Source: Gordius sp. MW1 (Eukaryota > Nematomorpha > Gordioida > Gordea > Gordiidae). From it: a stretch of DNA of 64,000 nt. Both the position numbers and the translations under genes were made by a program. Positions 22,547 to 34,658 of this stretch are shown here, piece after piece. The stretch covers positions 5,718,501 through 5,782,500 of the forward strand of contig OZ038530.1 in NCBI GenBank assembly GCA_964036665.1, written 5' to 3'. The notes under the pieces were generated by a model. The model was given only the letters and a program-made list of their open reading frames with translations, was not told the origin of the DNA and did no database searches. Every line of letters starts with the position of its first letter. Positions within the stretch are counted from its first letter, which is position 1.

Positions 22547-25526
22547 TAATTGCTATGCAATTTATGATTTATGGGCTCGCTTTTTGTTGTCCGTCCGTTG
22601 TCCGTCTTTTCAACGTTCTAACTTGCTGGTTCGATACCCGGAGAGGACAAAATTTTTTTAAATTAAATAAATATATTGTTCTTGTTATTACCTTTAATAA
22701 TATGACTTTTTGGCCATCCGCTGGCTACTGACCAATGAAAAAAATGACCATTGGCCAAATTGTGATTGAAATTTTTTTTTTCGTTTTTGAATTGGTATAT
22801 TAGGTTAACATTGATAATTACCCTATGCCCTCCCGTAGAAGGGCCTATGCCTCTACTGATATGGGTCCCTGTGCCCCCCCCCCCTCCTACAAAAGTATAT
22901 GCCTGTACTGATGTGGGTTCGAATCCCGGCGAGGGCGAATTCTTAATTGCTGGTTGGATACCCGAAGAGGGCAAAATTTTTATTTTTTTTAAAATTATAT
23001 TAATATATTGTTCTTGTTAATATCAATGATATTATGATTTTTTAACCGTGTCCTGACTACTGACCAATGAAAAAACTGACCATTGACCAAATTGTGATTC
23101 GAATTTTTTTTTCGTTTTTGAATTGGTATATTAGGTTAACATTGATAATTACCCTATGCCCTCCCGTAGGCCGATGCCTCTACTGATATGGCTCCCTGTG
23201 CCCCCCCCCCACAAAAGCTTAAACCTTATGCCTCTACTGAGTGGGTTCGAATCCCGGCAAGGGCAAATTCTAAATTAATATATTGTTTTTGTTAATACCA
23301 TTGATAATATGGTTTTTTGGCCGTCCGCTGGCTGCTGACCAATGGAAAAAAATGACCATTGGCCAAAGTGTGAATCGAATTTTTTTTTTATCATTTTTCG
23401 TCTCTTATGTATTTATAGACCGTCTCTTGGTACTGATCAATTTGAAAAAAATGACCATTGACCAAATTGTGATTTGAAAGTTTTTTTTTCATCTTTTATG
23501 TATTTATATTATTTTTGACCGTGTCCTGGCTACTGACAATTGAAAAAAAGGACCATTGGCCAAAGTGTATTTATTTCGATGATTAGGGCGGCATCTAATG
23601 AGTCATAAAAGAAATTTATGAGCAGGAAACTTAGTTACAAATGGTAAGCATTTTTTATTTCCTTGTCATATGTCAAAAAGAAATCAATTTAAATTCCATG
23701 AAAATATATTTTGTAATTTTTTAAAAAAATATGCTTCTAATCATGGGCGTAGCCAAGGATGGGGGGCAGTAAGGGGCGCCTGCCCTCCCCCTAAATTCAA
23801 AATTTTGTTGAAATTTATTGAAATCATGGCTAAAATTCAAAGACTGATCATTTTGCACCCCCCCCCCCCAAATCATTTTTGCCCCTCTCTAATTTTAATC
23901 TGGCTACGCCCTTACGTGGCCTCATTATTTTGATATTTAATGATAAATTTGATGACGATGAGAAAGCATAAGGATCAAATCGGAATGCTCGTGCAACTAA
24001 TATAAATTAATGGAAAAATTATTGGACAATAATCTAACCGTATAAAAGGGATAATCTTATTTTTGCTACATTATAGAGTGTTAATCAAAATTTATGACGC
24101 AAAAATCATAAATAAATGTTCTATGTGTTAACTTATTCAAAATTTAATAATTATAGGAAGACCTAAATTAAACATTTTTAATTTGAGATAGCTGTTATTT
24201 TAATTATATGCTTCTGGCTTAATCAGATTAATCTATTTATGTTATGATAAAATTTTAGACCTATGCTTAATAAGCACGTTTTTTGGCAGCCACGCCGGTG
24301 TTCTCACCGGCAGGCATAAACTCTTACTTACCATAAGCAATATTTTAGCATGAAAATCGAATCAATAAAATTAGATGACCTATCTCCCCTCTCCCCCTCC
24401 CTATAAAATCAATAGTTTTTTCCACGCACGGGGTAATATATCCTTGCCTAGAGGGATGGGGGGGGGGGGAGTTGCACGATATTTTGCATATCTTATTTAT
24501 GGTGCTTAAGAAAGATTGTGTTCTGAATTGCTGGTTCGATACCCGGAGATTACATTTTTTTCTAATTAAATTAATATATTGGTCTTGTTAATACCATTGA
24601 TAATATGACTTTTTGGCCGTCCGCTGGCTACTGACCAAAGAAAAAAATAACCATTGGCCAAATTGTGATTCGAAATTTTTTTTTCGTTTTTGAATTGGTA
24701 TATTAGGTTAACACTGATAATTACCCTATGCCCTCCCGTAGAAGGGCCTATGCCTCTACTGATATAGGTCCCTGTGCCCCTAGAGAGGCTTATGCCTCTA
24801 CTGATGTGGGTTCGAATCCAGGATTGCTGGTTTGAATCCAGGATTGCTGGTTCGAATCCCGGAGTTTTTTTTTAAATTAAATTAATATATTGTTGGAATT
24901 TTTATCAATGTGTAATTTAATTTATACACGTTAAAAAATATCTCATTTATATGAAAGAGCCATGCATGTTCAATTTGAATAGCTTATAATTTCTCAAAAC
25001 AAATTAGCGTTGGATTTTGCAATAACAAAATTTGAAAGTTTTATAATTCGTTTTTTTATGGAAAATTGTTGATTTATTTATTAACGAAGGAATCAAGAGC
25101 GGATAAATAGTGTTAATTTATAATATAAAACCTCAATGAATTCAGTTAAAATATTACTACGAAAATTTTGCTTCTTGGCAATTCGAGGTCTATAAGAATT
25201 GATCTAAATCACAAAAAAATTAAAAAGGCAATTTATGGTCTCGCTTCTTGTTGTCCGTCCGTCCGTCCAACATGTATCTTAATTGCTGGTTCGAATCCCG
25301 GAAAAGACAAAAATTTTTGAATTAAATGGAAAATTTGTATAAATAATTAACTAATCTTTTGCATTTAATACCCCCTATAGGCATTCTCGCCCCTTCCCAC
25401 CTTTCTCGCCCATAAATTGCATAGCAAATATGCTACGTTTATACGGAGTATAGATGAGTCATTCCCCCTTCCCTCCCTCCCCACTGCCCTTCCCCCTCCC
25501 CAGAAGGGCCGAAGGCCCCAGTTTTT
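22547..25526 (+). mobile_element. Modular Helitron-like repeat element, copy 5
   Basis: Start palindrome at 22549, tRNA-like modules at 22826-22940, 23155-23270 and 24727-24870, CCAATGG hairpin units near 22725, 23050, 23335, 23530 and 24630, terminal tract and hairpin GAAGGGCCGAAGGCCCCAG at 25503-25521. It includes a MITE (23742-23913) and AT-rich DNA without other recognisable content at 23915-24480 and 24900-25220. Confidence 0.55.
23742..23913. mobile_element. MITE with GGGCGTAGCC termini, copy 2
   Basis: CATGGGCGTAGCCA at the left and inverted AAGGGCGTAGCCAG at the right. The interior has the family's G-rich and C-rich runs and AAATCATTTTTGCCCCTCTC. It sits within a modular element, and a partly deleted copy occupies the matching place at 41535. 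Confidence 0.65.
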
Positions 25527-25789
25527 ATATATACAATATATATTATACTGTTTGTTAGAATTGCAATATATAGTAATATTAAACTAACCTTTACAAATTT
25601 GTGTGCTTAAGTATACAATGGAGAACCTAAGTGTGACAATCAAGAGATAATTACAATACAGAATTATTTATATTCTTTACACAAAATAATCAGAATTTAG
25701 TGATAATATTATATGTTGCTTAACTTTAGATTATTTCTTGCCTATTGTAGGCAAATTCGCCAGCTGCCATTTCGCCAGATGGCCAGGAG

Positions 25790-25900
25790 CGGAGCCCATG
25801 CCCTAATTTTGTATCATCCTACTATCACGCGTATCACCCCATTATCACGCCACCTTACCATACAATCATGTGTTTTTTTTGTTATACGCCTAAGGGTGCG
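25790..25900 (+). repeat. Shared repeat upstream of the PNP gene
   Basis: CCTAATTTTGTATCATCCTA .. GTATCACCCCATTATCACGC .. CAATCATGTG matches 20575-20670 and 61775-61862. It ends about 220 bp before the PNP start codon. Whether it has promoter activity is unknown. Just after it, TAGCCGCGTCTTAATACG (25946-25963) resembles the Harbinger end motif. Confidence 0.55.
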
Positions 25901-26117
25901 CGATTTTGAATCTAGACTAAAAAAGCGAATGCACTTTAAAGCATAGCCGCGTCTTAATACGAGCGTCACATCATTTTTGCTCTATTTTTAGATATCACGT
26001 TCGTGTTCAATGCAAGTCTTTAAATCTTTAATAGTGTTAATATAATTATTTATTTGTAGCCATCTCATTACAAGCCATAAAACGATATTTGCTGTTTATT
26101 GTTTAAAATCACTTGAA

Positions 26118-27737
26118 ATGACCCAAGCTCTTTTAAATGGGTATTATATTTTTTCAAATTTCTTATTAAAATATTATAAATATATAGCTTTGATCGAGCG
26201 GCCGATATTAACATAGTCTATCAGCATGCAGAAAGGATTGCAAATACTATCAAGCAAAAAATCAATTCCAATTTTAATCCGTCTATAGGAATAATATGTG
26301 GATCTGGATTATATTCCTTATCGGGAATTGTCGAAAAAAATAGCAAAATAGTCATACCTTATGATGAAATTCCCGAACTCCCTAAAAGCAAAGGTTGTAT
26401 AGTGTAATTTTTTATTCAGAATCATATTTTTGAAGCATTAAACTATTTTAAAGATTATATATTTTAGCACCATATCGAAGATAATTATAAATAAATTATA
26501 GCAAATTTTACCTCATGAATATCTAATAAGTTTTTGTTAAATAGTTGAGGGTCATTTTAATTCTATAATTATCGGCCAAAATTCAAATCAACATATTATA
26601 TGCTTTGAGGGAAGATGTCATTTTTACGAAGGTTATCCTTTGTGGAAAGTAAATAATATTTCTTTTTTGAAAAATACCTTTTCAAATTATAGGTAACTCT
26701 ATCAGTGCGCGTTATGAAAATTTTAGGTGTCAAAACATTGTTTATAACAAATTGCTGTGGTGCAGTCAATCCAGATTACAGCCTCGGTGATATTGTTATA
26801 ATCAAAGATCATATTAGTATGCCAGGAGTGGCAGGATTTAATCCACTAGTAGGAGAAAACGATGAAAGGTAATTTATTAATTTGTAATATAGATTAGACC
26901 GCAGAACTAGCATGACAAGTAGCTTTTGGCAATTAAGATTTTGCTTAATATTTGAGACACACAATTCGTAATCATTATTGTCTTGTTACAAGTGTTTGAA
27001 ATTATATACGAAAGATTTAAACACCACGTTATATAGTTTAATTTATAATTTTTAACCCGACCTTTGTGTTATAATGCAAGAATTTGATAGTAATGTTACA
27101 ACAAATACATATATAGATGGGGTCCACGGTTTCCCCACTTATTCGATGCGTACAATATGGAACTGCGGAAATTATGCGTCCTCGCTGTAAAAGATTTGGG
27201 GCTGCCATGTTACGAAGGAGTATATTGCATGTTTTGTGGCCCTAGTTATCAAACTAGAGCCGAAGGCAAAATGGTTCACATCAATGGAGGAGATCTAGTG
27301 GGTAACGTCCCGGATTTTTATCACTTTTTCCATTTGTTCGATATTTTTAAAATTTATTTTTGTAATATCATAATAATGTTAATTTGAATCTATCTAGTTT
27401 TTTGTATTAATTAAGATTTTTCAAAAATCTTATGCGCCTATATAGAGACTCAAGATTTTATTATAATTATGAAGGTATGAGCACCGCCCCAGAAGTTGTT
27501 GTTGCTAATCATTGTGGAATAAAAGTTTGCGCCTTAAGCTTGATTGCTTCCCGCATGGATTATTACCAAAATATTAACCATGATGCTGATTATTATCAAA
27601 ATTGTTCTCTCGAAGAAAATGGCGATGTAAAATGTCAACGTGATATTAATCATAATGGTGTGGTGGAAATCGGAATTGCAGGAGCAATTAAGATGGCCCA
27701 AATTATTGAAAAAGTCATATCCAAGCTAAATTTATGA
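26118..27737 (+). CDS. Purine nucleoside phosphorylase (PNP/MTAP family), six exons
   Basis: Trimeric-type PNP, which cleaves purine nucleosides with phosphate in cytosolic purine salvage. Exons by eye: 26118-26140, 26188-26393, 26545-26648, 26693-26868, 27117-27301, 27475-27737. All introns are GT..AG (47, 151, 44, 248, 173 nt) and the joined length is 957 nt, exactly 319 codons with the TGA. Landmarks: CGSGL (residues 45-49), [10 protein letters not shown] (99-108), TNCCGAVNP (130-138), NDERWGPRFP, GPSYQT (211-216), [11 protein letters not shown]. Phosphate-site Ser, Arg100, His102 and Tyr104 are kept. The residues matching human Glu201 and Asn243 are Gln215 and Ser257, and the TNAAGG loop is TNCCGA. 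The C-terminal domain repeats DYYQN. The first exon (ATG 26118) is supported only by frame and splice sites. It could be a paralogue with altered base preference. The next gene converges with it 3'. Confidence 0.9.
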
Positions 27738-27916
27738 GGAAAGTTTCCATACAATACAATATTATGGATCAAATTAAGGGCACTTAACTTTATATAGATT
27801 GACATATTTCTTAAATAATTCTATGACTCAAAAATGTTAATGACATGTTATCCAACGTGGCATCAAATAAATAACATTAAAAATTTGTTTTTAATATGTA
27901 ATAGTATTTAGCATAA

Positions 27917-29070
27917 CTAATTTTCTGGTAAGTTAACTCCGTGCCGCAATGCCATTTCTTCCCTTTCCCTTTGAAACATGCCATCTTTGTTTTTATCACA
28001 TAATTTAAGCATCAAATTTGTGAATTTCTCTATTTCTATGGCACTTTCAGTTGCATCAATCTATAACAATCATGTTTTAAAGCAATGATCTGGGTAAGAT
28101 AAAGATATACATTTATAGTGTACAATATGTCCCTAATGAATGCTATTAATTCGCTTCCAGATATGATCCCATTTTTATCCTGCAATTTAAATATTAAAAT
28201 TTTAAATATTTACTTTGTCATAATGATCAAATATAGTGTTAAAAGTTTTGTAGCTTAGCACGTATTCATCCTTAAAAACAAAATTTAAGTACATGAAATA
28301 TTTGGTTACTTTAAATTTCAGAAAATAATTATCTTCCGGGGAGAATTCTAAAAAAGGATTTTATTTTCGATAGAATTTTTATATGTCAACCTGGACATTT
28401 CTTTAAAGCTCAGGATACCATCTTGATTTCGATCGTATAAAGATATCTGTGTGGTTTTTACATTTGTTATAAAGACTATTAGCAATTTTATACCAATAAA
28501 GCGGTATACTCCTCCAACTTTTCTTCGGTATTTGGACGATTATTTATTCGAAATAAATCGCTTATAATACACTATGATATTTAAAATTAAATTAACTATT
28601 CAATTTTATGGTTTATTCATACCATAACTTCATCGGATGATATATTTTTATTCCCAGCATGTTTAATCCACGCCTTTTTTATTTATTTAACGATTTAGGT
28701 GAGTGACTTGTAATAATACTTTGATAAAGTCAACACCATCCACCATTGGTTCTTCGTATCTTATAATGGCAAAAAATTTTCTTCGGATATTAATAATTTG
28801 GCTACCTGAATTACTTGTTAATAAAAAGCTTATTAATTACTTCTCCTATCTTCATTTTTTCATCTTTATTCAAATCGTACTGTTTCAAAAATTCATCCTA
28901 AAGATTTTTAAATTCCAGTGCATTGATTTTCTATCGTAATGAAGTTTAGTAATATATTGTAACTCATGTCAAAAATGTCATAAAATATGTAACAAAAACT
29001 ACATGATCTATAAAACTTTTTCTTTCATTACAATCAATAAATCTGACTTGGCCATCAATAAAACCATTTC
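27917..29070 (-). CDS. Calbindin/calretinin-like hexa-EF-hand protein, at least 10 exons, two frame breaks
   Basis: Cytosolic calcium-buffer family. Exons on the - strand: 29070-29017 (EF1, weak phase), 28897-28841, 28805-28720, 28673-28623, 28571-28494, 28446-28391, 28347-28310, 28270-28214, 28179-28111, 28060-27917 (stop TAG). Introns from the second exon on are 35, 46, 51, 47, 43, 39, 34 and 50 nt, nearly all phase 0. Visible EF-hand pieces in order: GNGFIDG, YDLNKDEKMKIGE then SEENF, AWIKHAGNKNISSDEVM, LYDRNQDGILSFKEM, HYDKDKNGIISGSEL, LCDKNKDGMFQRE. Order and spacing match vertebrate calbindin, including the ENF-type linkers. EF2 and EF3 loops are degenerate. Two single-base shifts occur: a T6 run in exon 28805-28720 and a CCCCGG run in exon 28347-28310. 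The N-terminal exon with the start codon was not found. Confidence 0.85.
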
Positions 29071-29749
29071 CTAATAAAAAAGATTGCATTATATTCTCAG
29101 AGTACACAAACGTTAAAAACATTTCGGCACAATTTATTAAATTTCAAATAAATAAGTTACAAAATAATGGACTGACAATTAATTCCATTTATTAAAGACT
29201 TTGTAGGTTTTTTTTTAAATTAATTTTTAAAGCAACGAAGGTTTATTTTTTTAGAATCCTACACATCACAAATATATATTTATTATCAATATTTTAAACT
29301 GTCGAACGAAGTCAATTTTTAAATAAATTTCATTAAACAGAGTTTTAACAGAAATATGGAAGAATTTCAATTGCTTTTCTACCAAAATAAAATATATTGA
29401 TTTAAGATGGTTGAGTATACATAAATATTGAATAAAAGAAGGCAGGTCGAAAATGCGATTTTAATTTTTGAACGAGTCCAAGGAAGAGGGAGTAATGAAA
29501 TTATATCAGCTGATTTATACCAACAATCTTACAAATTAAATTTCAAAAATGTTTTAATCTCCAAGATCATATTGTGACTTATTGAAGTGGGTAGCAATAA
29601 GGAATTATGGAGGCTCAAAGATTGCATGGTAATACCGGGTGAATTAATCGCTAGGCAACATTGTATACGTTTGAATCTTAAAAGAAAAGTATTGCCATAA
29701 AGAACAAAACTGTATAAACCTCATGTTATGAAATGCTAAAGGATACATT
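29071..29749. other. AT-rich DNA upstream of the calbindin-like gene
   Basis: Should contain the gene's first exon(s) and promoter on the - strand, but I could not identify a start codon or a further EF-hand piece. No repeats seen. Confidence 0.3.
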
Positions 29750-31059
29750 GACGAAAAATAAATACCATCAGAAAGACTCTACATTCTTGAGTGCCAGATA
29801 GTTGGAGAGGGACGTTGACGACGATTGTAAGACGCTAACAGCTGACCTAAAGGAAACGGCGATTCAGGTTTAAGGACGGACCAAGGAAGCTATGAATAGG
29901 CAAAAATTGGTGGTGGGTTCAATTAATTCGGGATTTCATTGAAAGAAAGAAAATTCAAGATGGTCCCATAAATCAAAAAGTTGGAGAGGTATCAAGAATG
30001 GAGGAAGGCAGAGGAACGAAGAAGGCTGTTGCAATAGCTTGCCGAGAGGGAGTCACGGCCATGACAAATCTCTTTAACAAGATATTAGTAGAAGAGCGAA
30101 TCCCTAATCAATGAACAGCAAGCGCCATGATACCTTAATTCAAAGGCAAAGCAGACGCCCAGGAGTGTGACAAATCAGAGGTATCAAGCTAATTTGCCAA
30201 TTGAAACTTATGGAAAGGATCTTAGTATCAAGGTTAAAAAATAAGGTGGAAATATCGGCAATGGGGATTTGTGACCGACAAATTCACAAACGATCCCATC
30301 TTCGCACAAGACAAGCTATAAATTAGATATTTTAATTTGATTCGCGTTACCAACTCTCTTTATAAAAACCGAATTGTAATGGTATTTACAATCTTTATTT
30401 CAACAATATATTAAACCTACACATGTTCTTTATTGACTTGCGGAAAGATGATGACACCTCTGTTGCAATTTAATATAGTGTTGCTTGAGAAAACAAAAGA
30501 TCCCTGACGCATATCTACGGCATATGAAAAATACTTAGAAGCCTGAAATGTGCGCATTAGAACGACATTTGGAAACACTAAAACTTTTCGTTTGATATTG
30601 GATTATATCAAGGATCTCCTCTAAGTCCTTATTTATTCAACATGATTATGAACACGATAACGAGAGACATTTAAAAGACATCTTCTTGGTGTGTGCTATA
30701 CGCCAATTATATAGTACTATGCGAAAGACAAAGGAGGAAGTATTTGAGAAAAGTGATAAAGCGCTTACTGGATATGGTCTAAAGGTCAACAAAAAAAAAG
30801 GTATACATAGATAGAGATTAACGTTCTAGGCACCCTTTCGTCATATGACATCTAAAGTACCCTAAAGTAGACAGGTTACATACCTCGGCTCGGTGCTACA
30901 TCAAGAGGGAGGTTGCCTAGATGACAATGCAAGGATCCAAAAAGGATGGCTTAAATGACGAAGTATATGTGCAAACTGCTACAAGGAGATGCTAATAAGG
31001 TTGAAGGGCTAGGCTTACAAATTCATCGTATGACCGGTGGAAGTAAAGCATGGGCATTA
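29750..31059 (+). pseudogene. RTE-like non-LTR retrotransposon RT fragment, copy 2
   Basis: Longer copy of the fragment at 2897-3671, with upstream codons like EEGRGTKKAVAIACREGVTA (about 30000-30060). It has the RT motifs MKLMERIL-, FIDLRKDDD and DIGLYQGSPLSPYLFNM, and downstream RYLGSVLHQEGG-like codons at about 30885. An extra 100-bp block (about 30313-30412) separates two motifs compared with copy 1. Stops occur throughout. It is followed directly by the hAT end at 31060. Confidence 0.75.
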
Positions 31060-31475
31060 ATAGCTTTCGATCTCGTCTCGGTCTCAAAAGCAAAATCTCG
31101 TCTCGAGTGCGATTATGAGAATCTCGATCTCGTCTTGAGTTAAATCTTGGTCTCGTCTTGACGAAAATTCTCGACATGTCTCGACAAAAAAATTTTATAC
31201 TATATAAATCTTTCTTCTGATTATTTTAAAATTATAATATTAATAAAAAAAATTTAAGATGGCTAACAATTTTTTATTTAAAATCTTATAAACATGTTTA
31301 ATATCGTTCTATCTCTTGTGCTACTTTACTATATGTTTACTTTTTTATATTTATCTGTTTTCAGCATGCTTATAACATCAAATGAAATTTAATAATATAA
31401 AAACATGTCATTATTAAGCTTGTACACTACATTACTAAATTGTATAGAGTTACTTAACAATAATACAAATAACAG
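31060..31475 (-). mobile_element. End of a GAGACG-type hAT element fused to RTE copy 2
   Basis: Same arrangement as at 3672: a short TAG start, TCTCGTCTCG subterminal repeats to about 31190, then AT-rich internal DNA shared with 3790-4112. The other end of the element is not present; a different hAT begins at 31483. Confidence 0.6.
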
Positions 31476-31482
31476 CACGGGC

Positions 31483-34164
31483 TAGAGATGGGTATTTTTC
31501 CGGGAATTTTAATCGAGGGAATATTCCCGGGAAAATACGGTAATTTAGGGGAAAAAACGGGAATTTAGGGGAATTAATGGGGAAAATAAAAAGTTTAATT
31601 GATAATATAGTGTATAAGATAAAAAAAAAGTTTAAAAAAACATGCTAATATTAAAACGAAAAGCTAATTAAGTTTATTTGTCCAATAATATACAATATTT
31701 TATTACAAATTATCATCACAATAAAAGTTAAAAGATATTTGAACTTTGACTTTTGATTCATCAGAAGAAGATAATGATGGCGTTTTTGCTTTAAAACTGA
31801 CAGTATTGTTTAAGTGCATATTGTGTCTTATAGAAACTAGTTTCTTGACCTTGCCATTCTTTATCCGATTTTGTGATTTCGAATGAACATTTCCAAACGT
31901 AGACCAAATTCTTTCCGTGGAAGCACTAGTGGCAGGAATCGAGAAAAGTTTTAAAGCAACTTCTGACAAGGGTTGATTCTTGCATAACCCTTTCCAACAC
32001 GTCAAGGGTGAAGTATAGCTTGCACTATCCCATATAGGGCTTTCGGCAAATACCCCAGTCTTCTGCGCGAAATTCTGCCAAATTGGCAATAACTTTGGCT
32101 ACATATAGATCTGCTCCTTGCGAAATAATTTAGCTTGAAAGACTTGGCCAATTTCTTTAGTCGTCAGATGAAGTCCACAATACCGTGAATAAAGCAAATT
32201 TGCCGCCATATGAAAGTACTTACAGCAAAACGTCTTTCTTTTGCTAGGTAATTTTTTAATTGAGGCTCTATCGGTTTGGCAAAATTCCTTGCTAGAGATT
32301 TCTTTAAAATAGGTTTTTATGTTATAAAAAGCTTCGGGCATATCCGACAGTAATCCACTGTCATTTTCTATAGAAGTTATTTTCGTCAAAATGACATCTA
32401 AAAAAATGATAAATTTCTCGCAAAAGACATCATTGTCTTAAGAGGTTGCTGCGATCAACAAATGTATCCATAAGGGCTAATTCTTGAAGAATGTCTTTGT
32501 TTATTAAAAAACTATTGAGCATTTTCACACTACCTCCCCATCTTGTTGGAGAGGGGATTTTAAGGTTTTGTTTGGTTTTTGTTAATCTGTTTTCATTGAA
32601 GGTTGAAGGCAAAATTGTATTAAATTTTATACATTTAATAATTTGTTAAACTTTTGCTGTTATAGTTTGGATAGTGATGACTTTATTGCAAATATCTTTA
32701 ATTAATAGATTCAGTCAGTGTGCTGCACAGCCAAAGCACTCAATTAAAGGAAGTTGAGATTTAACTATTTCTCAGGCCTTCTTCATATTTTTTGCATTGT
32801 CCGTTACAATTGCAATAAACATTTGAGTACCAATTTCTTACATTACCTTGAGAAATTCACTAGATATATACTCACCAGTATGAGGAGCATTCGACCCTGT
32901 ATCTATAGATTGTAGAAAAATGGGTTTTGGTGTCATTATAATAAAAGTAATTATAGACTCTCCCCTAATATTCGTCCATCCATCGCTGACCAATGTAAAA
33001 TAAGAGCCTAATTTTAGTTTTTCATTAATAATTGTTTTAATCTTGTCAAATTGAACATTTAGCAAGGAACCTCCTATTGCATTTCAAGGTGGAATTTTGT
33101 AAGAAGGTTTTATAAATTTATAAAAGTCCTTTCATAATTCTCAGTTATATCAAACGAACAGCTGGACATATAGATAGCCAGTGCATGCTTTTCATTTAAC
33201 CTTTCTTGTTGCACTGGAGTCATGCTATCAAAGTACTGATTCATATTTGATATTGTTTTGAAGTAATTAAATTTGATGTTAACACAGGTATTTTTTCAGT
33301 GGGGTGTTTGTCTTCCAACACCGCAGAAATTGTAGATGATTCTGTAGAAATTGAAAAAACTTCTAATTCTAAGCATCTTTTTTCTTTGCATATTCTGGGC
33401 ATTTATGGATATAGATAAACATTTTTGTTGGGTCAGGGAAGTTCTATTTAAGATTGCAATAATTGCATATAGCAATAAACCTTTCTTATTGGAGGATATA
33501 TGCCTAGAAAAATGTTTCCAGATATCAGATGGTTTTCTTGACATCTTTTTATGAAAGGAACTAATATTAAAATATTTTTAATAAATTCTAATTATCAAAT
33601 CAATATTAGATATTTACACATAAGTAGACAAAAGTTTTACATGAATAAAAATTTCCAAAATGAATACAAAGTTTCATTTGAAATTTTATTGTGTGTGAAT
33701 TTAAATCAAAAAACATTAAAGTCAAACAGATTTAACTAAATGTTAATTAAAATTTAAAGGTTAAACAATCTAAATGCTACATTAAATTAAGCTTATATGA
33801 ACTCATTTGAGCTTACTGTGTGTGTGAAGTGTAATTGAAAAATATGGTGCTAAACTAAATTTAAAGTCAAACAAAACTAAATGTTTATTTAAATCTAAAA
33901 ATATGTGTAACTAACCTGAATACAACAAATATGGCAACAATTTCAAAGAGAATTAAGTGTTAGAAAATAGTTTCAAGTAAATTAACAATAGGCGGAAAAA
34001 TGCTAAATATAAGTTACCACAAGGAAAATATGAAATTCTATATGATTAAAATTAGTTAACAAGTAAAATAATTCCCAAATTTTATGTTAAAATTATTAAT
34101 TATTTATGGAAATTTATCATAGGGAACGTGAATATTCCCGGGATTCCCCCTAGTGCCATCTCTA
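31483..34164 (-). mobile_element. Complete decayed hAT transposon with CCCGGGAATATTCCC termini
   Basis: The ends TAGAGATGGG and inverted TAGAGATGGC lie at 31483 and 34164, flanked by GCACGGGC (31475-31482) and ATACGGGC (34165-34172). That is an 8-bp target duplication with two changed bases, as expected for hAT. The subterminal DNA is rich in CCCGGGAATATTCCC-like repeats at both ends. The transposase is on the - strand. The element sits at the right edge of the second RTE/hAT composite. Confidence 0.9.
31703..33544 (-). pseudogene. hAT transposase with BED finger (broken)
   Basis: Pieces in order on the - strand: a BED-finger start (SRKPSDIWKHFSRH, 33544-33480), a DUF659-like region (LVSDGWTNIRGESIITFI at about 33000, TPKPIFLQSIDTGS), an ECFGCAAH-type segment near 32740, PTRWGGSVKMLNSF near 32540, and the C-terminal dimerisation motif (PATSASTERIWSTFGNVHSK at about 31920). 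Several stops and shifts separate these pieces, so the gene is dead although all domains survive. Its length is normal for the family (about 600 codons). Frames on the + strand are shadows. Confidence 0.85.
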
Positions 34165-34658
34165 ATACGGGCAGATTAAAAAAATCCATAAATTTTTAAA
34201 GCTATCCTATTTGCCACGACATGCAAAATTAGTTCAATTATTAAAAGCATTTCAAAATTTTTGACACTAAATTGAGGGTTTTTTATATTTAAATTAAGTG
34301 CTTATATGTACTGGCTGGGACCCTTAGTTACCATCGACAAAAATAAGTAGACCCTTTAAATGTATGTTTTAAACATTTTAACTCTTATCGATTTGTTTTT
34401 AAACAATTTATTGCATCATAGAAACCACAGAGGTGCATGTGGATACTTATCATCATTATTTATAACATATGTAATTAGTTGCACACATTACAAAGTTTAA
34501 TTAAATTTGTATTATAAACCAAAAAAAATTAAGACAAAGGCTTATTGGTAAAGAGAATTACGTATTTTGGGAAGGTGAGATAAATAAATTAAAAAGTTAA
34601 GAATCGTAAATATTAGGAAAACATTCGGTTATGGCTAATGAATTATATCTACAGATGG

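Noticed and set aside
28703-28939. 78-aa + strand frame
   Set aside because: Antisense shadow of calbindin-like exons with clear EF-hand codons on the other strand.
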